Source: Phaeobacter porticola (GTDB taxonomy: Bacteria > Pseudomonadota > Alphaproteobacteria > Rhodobacterales > Rhodobacteraceae). From it: a DNA stretch of 64,000 nt. The first letter of the stretch is position 1; every line of letters begins with the position of its first letter. The DNA lies in NCBI RefSeq assembly GCF_001888185.1, contig NZ_CP016364.1, positions 1,860,001 through 1,924,000 on the forward strand, in the 5' to 3' direction. The notes under the pieces were generated by a model. That model worked only from the letters and a program-made list of their open reading frames with translations. It searched no databases and was not told the origin of the DNA. Of the stretch, positions 9,504 through 19,183 are shown in pieces. A program made the translations under genes and the position numbers.

Positions 9504-9531
9504 GCCGCGCATCCGGTTCCGAACCTCGGAT

Positions 9532-9577
9532 AAAAAACGACACCGGCCCCGACAACAGGTCAGGGCCGGTGCTTTTT
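9532..9577. terminator. Bidirectional terminator
   Basis: CACCGGCCC (9541-9549) pairs perfectly with GGGCCGGTG (9563-9571). It is flanked by A6 on the left and T5 on the right, so it can end both the MCP-like gene and the cox cluster, which converge here. Confidence 0.9.
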
Positions 9578-9607
9578 GCATGTGTTTCCTTTGCCGGTGC
9601 AGGCGGA

Positions 9608-10396
9608 TTATCCTGCGGCAGCAACGGCCCGCTTGGTGATGACCCCAACCAGATGCGCCCGGTAGGCCTTGCTGCCATGCAGATCGCCGATCATCCCCTC
9701 CGGATCCACACTCAGCCCATCAATCGCATCGGGGGAGAAATTCGCCGATAGCGCCGCCTCTGCCGCGCTCCAGCGGAACACGCCTTCTTCCGAGGCGCCG
9801 GTGACCGCCACACGCACAGCGTCAGCAAAGCGCGCCACAAACACCCCAACAAGGGCAAAGCGCGAGGCCGGCTGGACAAATTTCTCGTAATGCGCCGCCG
9901 CAGGGATCGGCATACGGACCGATGTGACGATCTCCCCCTCGTCCAGCGCGGTGGTGAACAGCCCCTGAAAATAATCATCCGCCTCAATCTCGCGGGTGTT
10001 GGTCACGATGGTGGCCCCACTGGCGAGTGCTGCCGCCGGATAACAGGCAGACGGGTCGTTATTGGCAAGCGAGCCGCCAATGGTGCCGCGGTTGCGCACC
10101 GCCGGATCGCCGATCTGCCCTGCCAGCGCCGACAAGGCGGGGTAACTCCCTGCGGTGGCCGCTTCGACCTCGCCGTGGGTGGTGGCGCCGCCGATGGCCA
10201 GCCCGTCGCCATCCGGGCAGACGCCGCGCATTTCTGCAATACCGCTGAGGCTCACCAATGTGCTGGGCATCGCCAGGCGCTGCTTCAACGTCGGGATCAG
10301 GGTCTGCCCCCCACCAAGCGCCTGGGCGTCCTCTTCGCCCAATGCTTTAACCGCATCGGCGATGGTCGAGGGTTTCTCGAACTCGAATTCATACAT
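9608..10396 (-). CDS. FAD-binding subunit of a molybdenum hydroxylase (CoxM-like)
   Basis: 262 residues, matching the medium FAD subunit of the xanthine dehydrogenase/CO dehydrogenase family. The FAD pyrophosphate loop ALGGGQTLIP and the second FAD motif IGGSLANNDPSACYPAAALASGA are visible. It passes electrons from the 2Fe-2S subunit to the final acceptor. The ATG at 10396 is preceded by AAAGGAT; an upstream in-frame ATG at 10504 would overlap coxL and add a sequence unlike the family. It is the last gene of the minus-strand coxSLM-type operon. Confidence 0.9.
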   Translation of the reverse strand: MYEFEFEKPSTIADAVKALGEEDAQALGGGQTLIPTLKQRLAMPSTLVSLSGIAEMRGVCPDGDGLAIGGATTHGEVEAATAGSYPALSALAGQIGDPAVRNRGTIGGSLANNDPSACYPAAALASGATIVTNTREIEADDYFQGLFTTALDEGEIVTSVRMPIPAAAHYEKFVQPASRFALVGVFVARFADAVRVAVTGASEEGVFRWSAAEAALSANFSPDAIDGLSVDPEGMIGDLHGSKAYRAHLVGVITKRAVAAAG

Positions 10397-10482
10397 GTCG
10401 TATCCTTTCCGAAAACCGGCTGGCCGGCTGTCATCTTTCCGAAAATACTCCGGGGGTATGGGGGCAGCGCCCCCATGAACCC

Positions 10483-12846
10483 TTAGCCATTCATCGCCGC
10501 CCAAACCCGCGCGGGGCTCAGCGGCATGTCGATATGGGTGACATCCTTGCCCGCCGATTGCAGCGCGTCTACCACGGCATTGACCACCGCAGGCGGGGTG
10601 CCAATGGCGCCCGCCTCACCGCAGCCCTTCACGCCCAATGGGTTATGCGTGCAGGGCGTCTGGCAGGAATGATCGACGGTGTAGAATGGCAGATCATCGG
10701 CGCGCGGCATGGCGTAATCCATGAAGGACGCCGACAGTAGCTGCCCGTCATCGTCATAGACGCACCCCTCCAACAGCGCCTGACCGATGCCCTGGCCAAT
10801 GCCGCCATGGACCTGGCCGTCGACGATCATCGGATTGACGATATTGCCAAAGTCATCCGCCGCGGCAAAGCGCTCGATGGTGACTTTTCCGGTGTCAGGA
10901 TCAACCTCCACCTCGCAGGCATAGGCACCCGAGGGATAGGTGAAGTTCGCCGGATCATAGAACGCTGTTTCCTCCAGCCCCGGTTCGATATCCTCCAGCG
11001 GATAGTTATGCGGCACATAGGCTGCGAGGGTCACATCGCCCCAGGCCAGCGATTTATCTGTGCCGGCAACAGTGAACTGACCGTCCTTCAGCTCGATATC
11101 GGCGTCCGAGGCCTCCAGGATATGGGCCGCGATTTTCTTGGCCTTGGCGATGATCTTCTCGGTCGCGCGCACCATGGCAGAGCCACCCACCGCCAGCGAG
11201 CGCGAGCCATAGGTGCCCATGCCCATCGGCGCCTTATCGGTGTCGCCATGTTCGATCTCAACCATATCCTCGGGGATGCCGATCATATCGGCGATCACCT
11301 GCGGGAACGACGTCTCATGCCCCTGCCCATGGCTGTGGCTGCCGGTCATGACCACAATGCCGCCGGTGGCATTCACCCGCACTGTCGCACTTTCATACAG
11401 GCCCGCGCGGGCGCCCAGCTGCCCAACGAGGTTGGAGGGCGCGATGCCGCAGGCCTCGATATAGCAGTTGACGCCAAGCCCCCGCAGCTTGCCTTTGACC
11501 TTGCTGGCAGCACGGCGCGAATCAAAGCCGGCGAGATCAGCGATCTCCTCCAGCTTGTCCATCGTCGCCACATAATCCCCGGTGTCATATTCCACCGCCA
11601 CCGGCGTGGCATAGGGGAATTCAGTGATGAAGTTCTGGCGACGCAGTGCAATCGGGTCCACGCCCAGCTCGCGCGCGGCCTTATCAATGACGCGCTCCAG
11701 CTGATAGGTCGCCTCCGGTCGACCAGCGCCACGATAGGCATCAACGGCAACGGTATTGGTGAACACAGCCTTCACGTTCACGTAGATCAGTGGCGTCTTG
11801 TAATTGCCGGCCATCAGCGTGCCATGCAGCCAGGTTGGAACCGAGGGCGCAAAGGTCGACAGATACGCGCCCATATTGGCATAGGTTTCGGTGCGCAGCG
11901 CGGTGAAGGTGTTGTCCGCGTCCAGCGCCAGCTCAATCTTGGTCACGTGATCGCGGCCATGGGCGTCAGACATAAACGCCTCCGACCGCGAGGAGGTCCA
12001 TTTGACCGCCCGGTTCAGGGCCTTGGCGGCAAAGGTGCAGAACGCCTCTTCGGCGTAGTGGAAGATCTTGGAGCCAAACCCCCCGCCCACATCCGGGGCC
12101 ACAACGCGCAGTTTATGCTCGGGGATGCCCAGTACAAAGGCGCCCATCAGGAGACGGATCACATGCGGGTTTTGCGAGGTGGTATAAAGCGTGCTGTCGC
12201 CGGTGGCGCGGTTGAAATCTCCAACCGCCACGCGCGGCTCCATCGGGTTGGCAACCAGACGGTTGTTGACCAGCTCCAGCGTGGTGACATGGGCCGCCTC
12301 CTTGATGGCCTTGTCCACAGCATCGCGGTTTTCCTCGACAAATCCCCAGTCATAACAGAGGTTTGAAGTCAGATCGTCATGCACCTTTGTGGCGCCATCC
12401 TTGATCGCTTCTTTCATATTGATGACGGCAGGCAGGTCCTCGATCTCGACCGCGATGGCCTCTGCGGCATCGCGCGCCTGCTCGGCCGTTTCGGCGACAA
12501 TGGCAGCGATGGGATCGCCGACATGGCGCACCTTACCCTGAGCCAGAACCGGGTGAGCCGGTTCCTGCATCACCTCGCCATGACGGTCGGTCACCTGCCA
12601 GCCGCAGGGCAGCCCGCCGACGCCTTCAAAATCAGCGCCGGTAAAGATCCGCACCACACCGGTCATGGCGGCTGCGTCAGAGGTATCAACCGAGGTCAGT
12701 CGACCATGGGCCACATCCGAGCGCAGGAAATGCACATAGGCTTGGCCACGCATATTGATGTCATCTGTGTAATTGCCGGTTCCGGTCAGGAACCTCACGT
12801 CTTCGCGCCGTTTTGGGCTGGCGCCGATGCCGCTATCCTTTGGCAT
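10483..12846 (-). CDS. Molybdopterin-binding large subunit of a form II CoxL-type hydroxylase
   Basis: 787 residues. This is the catalytic Mo-cofactor subunit of the aldehyde oxidase/xanthine dehydrogenase superfamily. It has the family motif DVGGGFGSK (about 252-260), the active-site loop AYRGAGR (370-376) and the catalytic glutamate in GCGEAG (E744). AYRGAGR marks the form II, or BMS, group; true aerobic CO dehydrogenases (form I) have AYRCSFR with an S-selanyl-Cys ligand. CO oxidation is therefore unlikely and the substrate is unknown. The ATG at 12846 has GGAGGAG upstream. It lies between coxS (189 bp upstream) and coxM (86 bp downstream). Confidence 0.9.
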   Translation of the reverse strand: MPKDSGIGASPKRREDVRFLTGTGNYTDDINMRGQAYVHFLRSDVAHGRLTSVDTSDAAAMTGVVRIFTGADFEGVGGLPCGWQVTDRHGEVMQEPAHPVLAQGKVRHVGDPIAAIVAETAEQARDAAEAIAVEIEDLPAVINMKEAIKDGATKVHDDLTSNLCYDWGFVEENRDAVDKAIKEAAHVTTLELVNNRLVANPMEPRVAVGDFNRATGDSTLYTTSQNPHVIRLLMGAFVLGIPEHKLRVVAPDVGGGFGSKIFHYAEEAFCTFAAKALNRAVKWTSSRSEAFMSDAHGRDHVTKIELALDADNTFTALRTETYANMGAYLSTFAPSVPTWLHGTLMAGNYKTPLIYVNVKAVFTNTVAVDAYRGAGRPEATYQLERVIDKAARELGVDPIALRRQNFITEFPYATPVAVEYDTGDYVATMDKLEEIADLAGFDSRRAASKVKGKLRGLGVNCYIEACGIAPSNLVGQLGARAGLYESATVRVNATGGIVVMTGSHSHGQGHETSFPQVIADMIGIPEDMVEIEHGDTDKAPMGMGTYGSRSLAVGGSAMVRATEKIIAKAKKIAAHILEASDADIELKDGQFTVAGTDKSLAWGDVTLAAYVPHNYPLEDIEPGLEETAFYDPANFTYPSGAYACEVEVDPDTGKVTIERFAAADDFGNIVNPMIVDGQVHGGIGQGIGQALLEGCVYDDDGQLLSASFMDYAMPRADDLPFYTVDHSCQTPCTHNPLGVKGCGEAGAIGTPPAVVNAVVDALQSAGKDVTHIDMPLSPARVWAAMNG

Positions 12847-13035
12847 TGTCCAAATCTCCTCCCTGGACGGTCTGCGCGGGGCAGACCTCTTGGTCATGCT
12901 TTGGTTCTGTCTGTCGCCGGATGCCCCTTGCGGGATCTGTCCGATGCCCGGCCGCGTCTTGTGGCGGCCTGTTGCGAAATCTGCTGGGTTGCTGCGGTCA
13001 GATGCCTCTTTGCATCGCCCGCATCCTGTCGCGCG

Positions 13036-13521
13036 TTATTCCGCGGCGAGGACAGAAACATCCTGACCCGAGGCCGCCATGATCGCCTTGACGATATTGT
13101 GGTAGCCGGTGCAGCGGCACAGGTTGCCCTCAAGGTATTCGCGGATTTCCTGTTCGCTGGGTTTTGGGTTGTCCTTCAACAGCGCGGCGGCGGACATCAC
13201 CATGCCCGGCGTGCAAAACCCGCATTGCAACCCGTGGTGGTCCTGAAATGCCTGCTGGATCGTGTTCAACGTGCCATCTGGGGCGGCCTGCCCCTCGATC
13301 GTGGCAACATCTGCGCCGTCAGCCTCTGCCGCCAGCATGGTGCAGGCTTTCACCGCCTTACCATCCACATGGACGACGCAAGCGCCGCATTGGCTGGTGT
13401 CGCAACCGATATGGGTGCCGGTCAGCCCCAGTTCCTCTCGCAGGAAACCGGACAGCAGCGTGCGCCCCTCGACCTCTCCGCTGGCAGTCCGACCGTTTAC
13501 GGTCATTGTGACTTTCACCAT
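13036..13521 (-). CDS. 2Fe-2S subunit of a molybdenum hydroxylase (CoxS-like)
   Basis: 161 residues. The plant-ferredoxin-type cluster uses C40, C45, C48 and C60 ([10 protein letters not shown]...AC). The second cluster uses C100, C103, C135 and C137 (CGFCTPGM and NLCRCTGY). This is the standard small-subunit architecture that moves electrons from the Mo site to FAD. The ATG at 13521 has GGAGG six bases upstream. It leads the coxS-L-M group and lies downstream of the xdhC and molybdopterin-binding genes. Confidence 0.93.
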   Translation of the reverse strand: MVKVTMTVNGRTASGEVEGRTLLSGFLREELGLTGTHIGCDTSQCGACVVHVDGKAVKACTMLAAEADGADVATIEGQAAPDGTLNTIQQAFQDHHGLQCGFCTPGMVMSAAALLKDNPKPSEQEIREYLEGNLCRCTGYHNIVKAIMAASGQDVSVLAAE

Positions 13522-13639
13522 CAACTCCTCCCTTGGCTCGCATAAACTCGCTGAACGAAGTTAAGCACGGGGAGGTTGCTGGCGCGAAGCATTAATCGCA
13601 GCGTCACGACTAAAGTCGCAGGGAACCGCCAAGGCCCGC

Positions 13640-14644
13640 TCAGACGTCGCTGCGGCGTGGGCGGGGGCGTGTGGGGATTTCTTTCAGCAAACCGCCAACA
13701 CCCATGGCGGCGATATCGGCACTGCTGACATCGATCCCGCAGACCAGCCGTTCCAGCACCCAATCGGCGCCATTCAAGGCGGGCGAGCGCGCACAGCCCG
13801 GCAGGCCCAGCACCGGACGCCCCGCTAGATGGCCGAGGAACAGCAGGTTGCCCGGATCCACCGGCATGCCAAAGCGCGTGACCTCTCCGCCCGCGGCACG
13901 CACGGCGGCGGGTGCCACATCCACCGGGTCCGAGGTGGCAGACCCGGTGAGGACCAGGATCAGATCGCTGTCAGCGCCAACCGTTTGCAGGGCCGTCGCC
14001 AGCTCTGCCTCGCGGTGCGGCACTACCTGCCGGGGGGCCATCGACATGCCGAACCGGTCGAGCCGTCCGATCATCGCCGCGCGCCCCTTGTCTGGCGGGG
14101 TCTCCGCGCTGGTGCGGGTTTCGATCAGGGTGGCGCGGCGCAGCTGTGGCGAGATGAGGCGGATCGCCCCGGCCACATCACGGGTGGCGGCTGCAAGCGC
14201 GCTGTCCTCCACCGCGTAGGAGATGATCTTGGCCGTGGCCACCATCCCCCCCGCATCTGCGCGGTGATAATCGGGCACGGTCGCCAGCGTGATCATCGGA
14301 TCGACCGCATTCAGCGCATTGATCCGTTCAGCATCGACCCGGATCAGACCGGGGCCAAGCGCATAAAGGTTGACCCGCCCTGCCCCGGCACCGGAGATCC
14401 GCAGACCCAAGGCTGCGGCGTCGGGCAGCAGCGCCTCTGCCAGCATCTCTGCGGCACGGTCCTCGTGGATATCGCCCGGTTCCAGCTGCGCCACGGTCAG
14501 TTGTCGATGGCCAGCGGCGGCAAGATCGGCCAGATCCTGCGCCGCCAGCCTGGTGCCCTTGGCGATACGATGCTCCGCGCCCTGCAGGGAATGCGCCAGA
14601 TAACAGCCTGACGCCTCATTCAGGGGCAGCGCGCCAAAGATCAT
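13640..14644 (-). CDS. Molybdopterin-binding protein, MoCF-biosynthesis fold
   Basis: 334 residues resembling the molybdopterin-binding (MogA/MoeA/CinA-like) fold. Residues about 200-310 carry the signature pattern with LILVLTGSATSDPVD, GGEVTRFGMPVDPGNLLFLG and VLGLPGCARSP. It sits between xdhC (4-bp ATGA overlap upstream) and coxS, so a role in maturing or inserting the Mo cofactor of the CoxL-type enzyme is likely. The exact step is inferred from context only. Confidence 0.75.
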   Translation of the reverse strand: MIFGALPLNEASGCYLAHSLQGAEHRIAKGTRLAAQDLADLAAAGHRQLTVAQLEPGDIHEDRAAEMLAEALLPDAAALGLRISGAGAGRVNLYALGPGLIRVDAERINALNAVDPMITLATVPDYHRADAGGMVATAKIISYAVEDSALAAATRDVAGAIRLISPQLRRATLIETRTSAETPPDKGRAAMIGRLDRFGMSMAPRQVVPHREAELATALQTVGADSDLILVLTGSATSDPVDVAPAAVRAAGGEVTRFGMPVDPGNLLFLGHLAGRPVLGLPGCARSPALNGADWVLERLVCGIDVSSADIAAMGVGGLLKEIPTRPRPRRSDV

Positions 14645-15651
14645 AGGCTGCGCCCGCGCAGGGTGGCCGTCATCTCGGCAATGATGGACACAGCGATTTC
14701 AGCCGGCCCAGCGGCACCGATATCCAGGCCGATGGGGCCGTTGATGCGATCAATAGCGGCTGCGTCAAATCCGGCCTCCTGCATCCGCGCGACCCGTTTG
14801 GCATGAGTGCGGGTTGATCCCAACGCACCGATGTAAAAACACTCCGAGCGCAGGGCGACCTCCAGCGCGGGGTCGTCAATCTTCGGATCATGGGTGAGCA
14901 GCACAACGGCGGTACGTGCATCGGGCGCAAGCTGCGCCATCGCCTCATCCGGCCAATCCTCCGTCAGTGTCTCTCCCGGAAAGCGGTCGGCGGAGGCAAA
15001 GGCCGCGCGCGGGTCGATAATCACGGGGTCATAGCCCGCAATGCGCGCCATCGGCACCAGCGCCTGCGCGATATGCACCGCGCCCACCACGATCAGCCGC
15101 AGGGGCGGATTATGGACCGCAACAAAAGTCTTGCCATCCACCTCGACCCCTGATTGGTCCATGCGCTTGCGATCAGTGTAGCCATCCGCGTCCAGATGTC
15201 CCGCGCCACTGTCGAGATCGACAACATAGGCCACCGCGCGGCGTTCGGCGCGGGCGGTGACCAGATCAGCCAGCGTGCCCTCGGCCAACGTGCCGCCGAT
15301 GGGTTCAACCAGAATGCGGATGGTGCCGCCACAGGCAAGCCCCACGGCAAAGGCATCCTCATCGCTGACGCCAAATTCAAGGAGCTGATGACGGCCTGAA
15401 GCAATCGCCTCCTGCGCCGCAAGAATCACCGCGCCCTCGACACAGCCGCCTGAGACGGAGCCTTCGATCCGACCATCACTGGCGACCACCAGTTGGGAAC
15501 CGGTGCGACGCGGGGCAGATCCCCAAGTCTCCACCACTGTAGCAAGTGCCGCGCCCCGGCCGTTTTTCTGGCAGGTCTCCTTCCCCGCCCGGTGCCAATC
15601 GAGCGCCGTTTCAGGAATATTATCAAAGCGCTGCAAACCGGACGTAGACAT
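14641..15651 (-). CDS. XdhC/CoxI family molybdenum hydroxylase accessory protein
   Basis: 336 residues. XdhC-family proteins bind Mo cofactor and help sulfurate and insert it into xanthine dehydrogenase-type enzymes. The N-terminal XdhC/CoxI domain has GSAPRRTGSQLVV and GSVSGGCVEGAV. The C-terminal Rossmann-like domain carries LIVVGAVHIAQAL and YIGALGSTRTHAKR. The first codon of the next gene overlaps its stop (ATGA), showing translational coupling. It is the first gene in the cluster 9608-15651. Confidence 0.92.
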   Translation of the reverse strand: MSTSGLQRFDNIPETALDWHRAGKETCQKNGRGAALATVVETWGSAPRRTGSQLVVASDGRIEGSVSGGCVEGAVILAAQEAIASGRHQLLEFGVSDEDAFAVGLACGGTIRILVEPIGGTLAEGTLADLVTARAERRAVAYVVDLDSGAGHLDADGYTDRKRMDQSGVEVDGKTFVAVHNPPLRLIVVGAVHIAQALVPMARIAGYDPVIIDPRAAFASADRFPGETLTEDWPDEAMAQLAPDARTAVVLLTHDPKIDDPALEVALRSECFYIGALGSTRTHAKRVARMQEAGFDAAAIDRINGPIGLDIGAAGPAEIAVSIIAEMTATLRGRSL

Positions 15652-15785
15652 AAGAAACCTCTGGGTTGGGGGGCGAATGCCGCGTCATGATCCATCGCAG
15701 GACGAAGCCGACCACAAACAGGGCGGGTCGTGACCAGACGGGGATAGTCTAGCGCCAGTGCGCAACAAGCGGGAACAAAAACACA

Positions 15786-15816
15786 AGAGCGACCCCTGCG
15801 ACTTTGGTCGCGGGGC
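15786..15816 (-). terminator. Possible terminator after phaR
   Basis: CCCCTGCGAC (15793-15802) pairs with GTCGCGGGG (15807-15815), leaving one bulged base. On the minus strand a T-rich stretch follows about 10 nt later. It lies 24 bp beyond the phaR stop. The distance of the T tract makes it only moderately convincing. Confidence 0.5.
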
Positions 15817-15838
15817 GGCTCTGGGGGTGTCGCTCGGA

Positions 15839-16396
15839 TCACTTTAGTTTGGACAGCTTGTCCTGTAGTTCAGCCAACTGGCGCTTGATGTCGTCCAGCC
15901 CATCACCATCGCCGCTTCCGCCAGCCTCTTCAGTGCTGCTGCCCTGTGGCCAAGTGCCAGAAAACCCGCCCGTCATCGCCTTCAGGAACGCTTCCTGCTG
16001 GGCTTTCATCGCCTCAAACCCCGGCATCTGTGCCATTGGATTCATCGCGCTCATATTCTCGACCATCTTGCTTTGGTTTTCGCGCAGCATCTCGAACGAG
16101 CTTTGCAGGAACTGCGGCATCACACCACCACCGGGCACCATATAGCTGCGCACCAGATCGTTAAGCACATTGACCGGCAGAATGTTTTCGCCCCGGCTTT
16201 CGTGTTCAGCGATGATCTGCAGAAGATACTGACGCGTGAGGTCGTCGCCGGATTTCAGATCAACGATCTGGACCTCCCGGCCTTCGCGGATAAACCCGGC
16301 GATATCCTCCAGCGTGACGTAGTCGCTGGTCTCAGTATTATAAAGCCGCCGGCTGGCATATCGTTTGATCAACAAGGGCTTATCCTTATCCGGCAT
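15839..16396 (-). CDS. phaR: Polyhydroxyalkanoate synthesis repressor PhaR
   Basis: 185 residues. The N-terminal PHB/PHA accumulation regulator DNA-binding domain opens with LLIKRYASRRLYNTETSDYVTLEDI, followed by the PHB-binding part with GREVQIVDLKSGDDLTRQYLLQII. The C-terminus ends in a coiled-coil-like stretch. PhaR represses the phasin and synthesis genes and is released when it binds nascent PHA. The ATG at 16396 has GGGGAGAAG upstream. It lies just downstream of phaP on the same strand, but the phaP terminator lies between them, so phaR probably has its own promoter. Confidence 0.95.
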   Translation of the reverse strand: MPDKDKPLLIKRYASRRLYNTETSDYVTLEDIAGFIREGREVQIVDLKSGDDLTRQYLLQIIAEHESRGENILPVNVLNDLVRSYMVPGGGVMPQFLQSSFEMLRENQSKMVENMSAMNPMAQMPGFEAMKAQQEAFLKAMTGGFSGTWPQGSSTEEAGGSGDGDGLDDIKRQLAELQDKLSKLK

Positions 16397-16416
16397 GTCG
16401 CTTCTCCCCAGACATG

Positions 16417-16427
16417 ATGCGTTGCAG
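16417..16427. promoter_or_regulatory. Candidate PhaR box upstream of phaR, one mismatch
   Basis: ATGC-GTT-GCAG differs by one base from CTGC-N3-GCAG. It starts 21 bp upstream of the phaR ATG, a plausible autoregulation position. Confidence 0.45.
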
Positions 16428-16540
16428 CAAAGCCTATGCGAGTGCAGAACAAAAGGGAAGCGTTACGCCTGGTGGCGCAACAAATGATCGCCGGATTCAA
16501 TATCAACGCGTTGACCCTTTGGGAATGCGCCGCCCAAACG

Positions 16541-16570
16541 AAAAAGGGGCAGGTCCGGTGACCTGCCCCT
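16541..16570 (-). terminator. Terminator of phaP
   Basis: AGGGGCAGGTC (16545-16555) pairs perfectly over 11 bp with GACCTGCCCCT (16560-16570) around a CGGT loop. On the minus strand TTTTTCG follows the stem. It separates phaP from phaR. Confidence 0.9.
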
Positions 16571-16632
16571 CTTCAGTGCAAAGAGATCTCATGGGGAGGA
16601 GTGCGAAACCTCTTTACACACACACTCAGCGC

Positions 16633-17076
16633 TTACTTCGCTGCGGCTTTTTTCGCAGCAGTGGTCACGTCATCGGTGGCCTTTTTCACAGCGGCGGACG
16701 CCTCTTCGGACATGTCTTTGCCAGCCGACATCAGCAGCTCAACCGTGTCCATCTGGACCTTTTTAGCAACTTCAGCAAAGGCTGCCATGTTTTCAGCTGC
16801 GACTTCTGCGGACGCAGAAGCGAAATCGGTTGCCGCTTTTGCATAGTCAGCAGGCTCGGTCTGTGCTTTGGACACGCCACCCAGCTTGTTCAGGGTTTCT
16901 TTGGCCCAGCTGTTGGAAATCTCGGCAGATTTTTCGGCAGCCTGCAGAGCAACGCTGGACAGTTTTTCGTTCAGGGCTGCGGTGGTCTTGAACGCATCTT
17001 CCATCGCGGTTGTGTCAACCGGGAACGCACCCATCATGTCTTTCATCATCGCGGTAAAATCTTGGGTCTTAGCCAT
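16633..17076 (-). CDS. phaP: Phasin, PHA granule-associated protein
   Basis: 147 residues, small, helical and Ala/Lys-rich, beginning MAKTQDFTAMMKDMMGAFPVDTT and ending in KKAAAK. This matches alphaproteobacterial phasin family proteins that coat PHB granules and control their size and number. Its position between phaC and phaR and two PhaR boxes upstream support the call. No signal peptide, as expected for a cytoplasmic granule protein. Confidence 0.92.
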   Translation of the reverse strand: MAKTQDFTAMMKDMMGAFPVDTTAMEDAFKTTAALNEKLSSVALQAAEKSAEISNSWAKETLNKLGGVSKAQTEPADYAKAATDFASASAEVAAENMAAFAEVAKKVQMDTVELLMSAGKDMSEEASAAVKKATDDVTTAAKKAAAK

Positions 17077-17143
17077 TGTACTGGTTCCTCTTGGTTACGC
17101 GGCCAGATCGTTCTGCCGCCTTCGCATGACATCAATATTGTTT

Positions 17144-17154
17144 CTGCATTGCAG
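17144..17154. promoter_or_regulatory. PhaR box 1 upstream of phaP
   Basis: CTGC-ATT-GCAG, an exact CTGC-N3-GCAG site centred 73 bp upstream of the phaP start. This motif is reported for Rhodobacter sphaeroides PhaR. Confidence 0.82.
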
Positions 17155-17173
17155 CATTTCAAGATTTTTCTTG

Positions 17174-17184
17174 CTGCAATGCAG
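17174..17184. promoter_or_regulatory. PhaR box 2 upstream of phaP
   Basis: CTGC-AAT-GCAG, a second exact site 30 bp centre-to-centre from box 1, nearly three helical turns. Paired sites at similar spacing are described for R. sphaeroides phaP. Confidence 0.82.
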
Positions 17185-17208
17185 AATAATTTGCGAAATC
17201 GCGCGAAA

Positions 17209-19038
17209 TCAGGAGGTTGCCTGACGGCTTGCCTTGACCCGCACATAGTCGCCCGGCGCAGGTGTCAGCGGTGAATGCTGCGAATCGCCCGGATCACGGG
17301 CCTCGACCTGCTTGCCAGATCGTTTGGAAAGCCATCCCTCCCAACGTGGCCACCAGGAACCTTCGTGAAAGCTGGCCGCCTCCATCCAGGCATCGGCATC
17401 GCCCTTGAGATCGGTATTGGTGTAATGGCCGTATTTGTTGCGGCTCGGCGGGTTGACGATGCCCGCGATATGACCAGACTGCGCCACGACAAAGGTCTTG
17501 GACCGCGACCCCATCTGCTGCACGCCGCGATAGCAGTCTTTCCAGCGGGCGATATGGTCAGTCTCGCAGGTGATTGCCATCACCGGCACGGTCACATCGC
17601 GCACATGCAGCGTGTGGCCCATCAGCTCAAACCCGTCACGCACAAATTCATTGCGTTGGCACAGGCCGCGCAGATATTGCATCGCCATTCTGCCCGGCAG
17701 GTTTGCCCCGTCGCCGTTCCAGTATAGCAGGTCAAAGGCGGGTGGCGTCTCCCCCATCATATAGCTGCGGATCGCAGGCCCGTAGACCAGATCGTTGGAA
17801 CGCAGGAAGGAAAACGTCCGCGCCATGATATAGGACCGCAGCAGACCGTTGTTGGTGATCTCCTCCTCGATTCCATCGATGAAATCATTTTGCAGGAAGG
17901 GCGTGAATTCCCCCTGATCGGAGAAATCCGTCAGCGCCGTAAAAAACGTCGCCGATTTGACCGAGGTATCGCCCCGCTGTTTCAGAAGCGACAGCGTCAG
18001 GCATAGGGTGGTGCCCGCGATGCAGTAGCCGACAGCATTGACCTGTTTGACCTTGCAGATCGACTTGGCGGCTTCAATCGCAGTCAGGAAGCCTTTGTCG
18101 ACGTAATCTTCCAGCCCCAGTTCGGCCTGCTCCGGGCCGGGGTTGAGCCAGGACACCACAAACAATGTATAGCCCTGTTCGGTCACCCATTTGATCAGGC
18201 TATTCTGTGCCTTGAGGTCGAGGATATAGAATTTGTTGATCCAAGGCGGGAACAGCACGATGGGGATCTCATGCACGGTTTCCGTGGTGGGGCGATATTG
18301 GATCAGCTCCATCATCTCGTTGCGGAACACAACTTCACCGGGTGTGGTAGCGATATTGCGGCCAATTTCAAAGGCGCTCTCATCCGCAAGCCGCACCACC
18401 AATTCGCCGTCGTTGGCCTCCAGATCGGCAACCAGATTCTCCAGCCCATTGATCAGCGACTGGCCTTCCGTTTCCACCGCTTTTTCCAGCGCGTCGGGGT
18501 TCGTCGCCAGAAAATTGGTGGGGGCCATCATCTGTACAATCTGATCGGCAAAATAGCCAAGCCGACGTTTGTCGAGTTCGTCCAGATCCTCAACCTCGGC
18601 CACGGCGTTGCGGATCGTTTCGGCGTTGGTCAGATATTGCTGCTTGATGTAGTGAAAATACGGGTTGGATTGCCACATAGGATTGCCAAACCGCCGATCA
18701 GCGGGTTTGGGTTCATCCATAACTTTGGGACCCTCGCCTTCGAGGGATTTTGCAAAAAGCGTCTGAGCTTCGGCGAAATTGACCACCGCCTGTCCCCAAT
18801 ACGACACCTGATTTTCGAGCAGCTTGGCCGGATTCTTGGCCATCTCGGACCAATAGGCTGTTGCTGCGCGTGCAAAAAGCTCCTGATTCGGACCATCCAG
18901 AGATGTGGGGTGAGATTTTTTCTGAGCAAGGACATCCATCAGGCGTTTTGAAAGTTGCTCAACCTGCTCCATGTTTTTTTTAATTCGTTCAATATGTTCC
19001 GGCGATACTGCCGGATCCGTACTGTCGCTTGTTGTCAT
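17209..19038 (-). CDS. phaC: Class I poly(R)-hydroxyalkanoic acid synthase
   Basis: 609 residues, matching class I PhaC. PhaC polymerises (R)-3-hydroxyacyl-CoA into PHA on the granule surface. The catalytic nucleophile lies in the lipase-like box GYCIAGT (C339). The aspartate is in ITCETDH and the histidine in AQSGHIAGIVNPP. The ATG at 19038 gives the standard N-terminus. phaZ is divergent 145 bp away, and one PhaR box sits in that gap. phaP follows downstream 132 bp away with its own regulatory sites. Confidence 0.96.
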   Translation of the reverse strand: MTTSDSTDPAVSPEHIERIKKNMEQVEQLSKRLMDVLAQKKSHPTSLDGPNQELFARAATAYWSEMAKNPAKLLENQVSYWGQAVVNFAEAQTLFAKSLEGEGPKVMDEPKPADRRFGNPMWQSNPYFHYIKQQYLTNAETIRNAVAEVEDLDELDKRRLGYFADQIVQMMAPTNFLATNPDALEKAVETEGQSLINGLENLVADLEANDGELVVRLADESAFEIGRNIATTPGEVVFRNEMMELIQYRPTTETVHEIPIVLFPPWINKFYILDLKAQNSLIKWVTEQGYTLFVVSWLNPGPEQAELGLEDYVDKGFLTAIEAAKSICKVKQVNAVGYCIAGTTLCLTLSLLKQRGDTSVKSATFFTALTDFSDQGEFTPFLQNDFIDGIEEEITNNGLLRSYIMARTFSFLRSNDLVYGPAIRSYMMGETPPAFDLLYWNGDGANLPGRMAMQYLRGLCQRNEFVRDGFELMGHTLHVRDVTVPVMAITCETDHIARWKDCYRGVQQMGSRSKTFVVAQSGHIAGIVNPPSRNKYGHYTNTDLKGDADAWMEAASFHEGSWWPRWEGWLSKRSGKQVEARDPGDSQHSPLTPAPGDYVRVKASRQATS

Positions 19039-19062
19039 CTTAACAAATCCCCCGTAATCTTT

Positions 19063-19073
19063 CTGCTATGCAG
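19063..19073. promoter_or_regulatory. PhaR box between phaC and phaZ
   Basis: CTGC-TAT-GCAG, an exact CTGC-N3-GCAG site 25 bp upstream of the phaC start in the shared phaC/phaZ intergenic region. Confidence 0.7.
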
Positions 19074-19183
19074 AATACTGTCCGCCCATCATACGACAAA
19101 GTCGTGAAACATCCGATGGGTTGTGACACAACCGCACGTGGATTCAGATCGGATCTGGGCGGTCAACGCAATGGAGATATAAC

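Noticed and set aside
10807-12366. Long plus-strand ORF opposite coxL
   Set aside because: Antisense shadow of the molybdenum hydroxylase gene.
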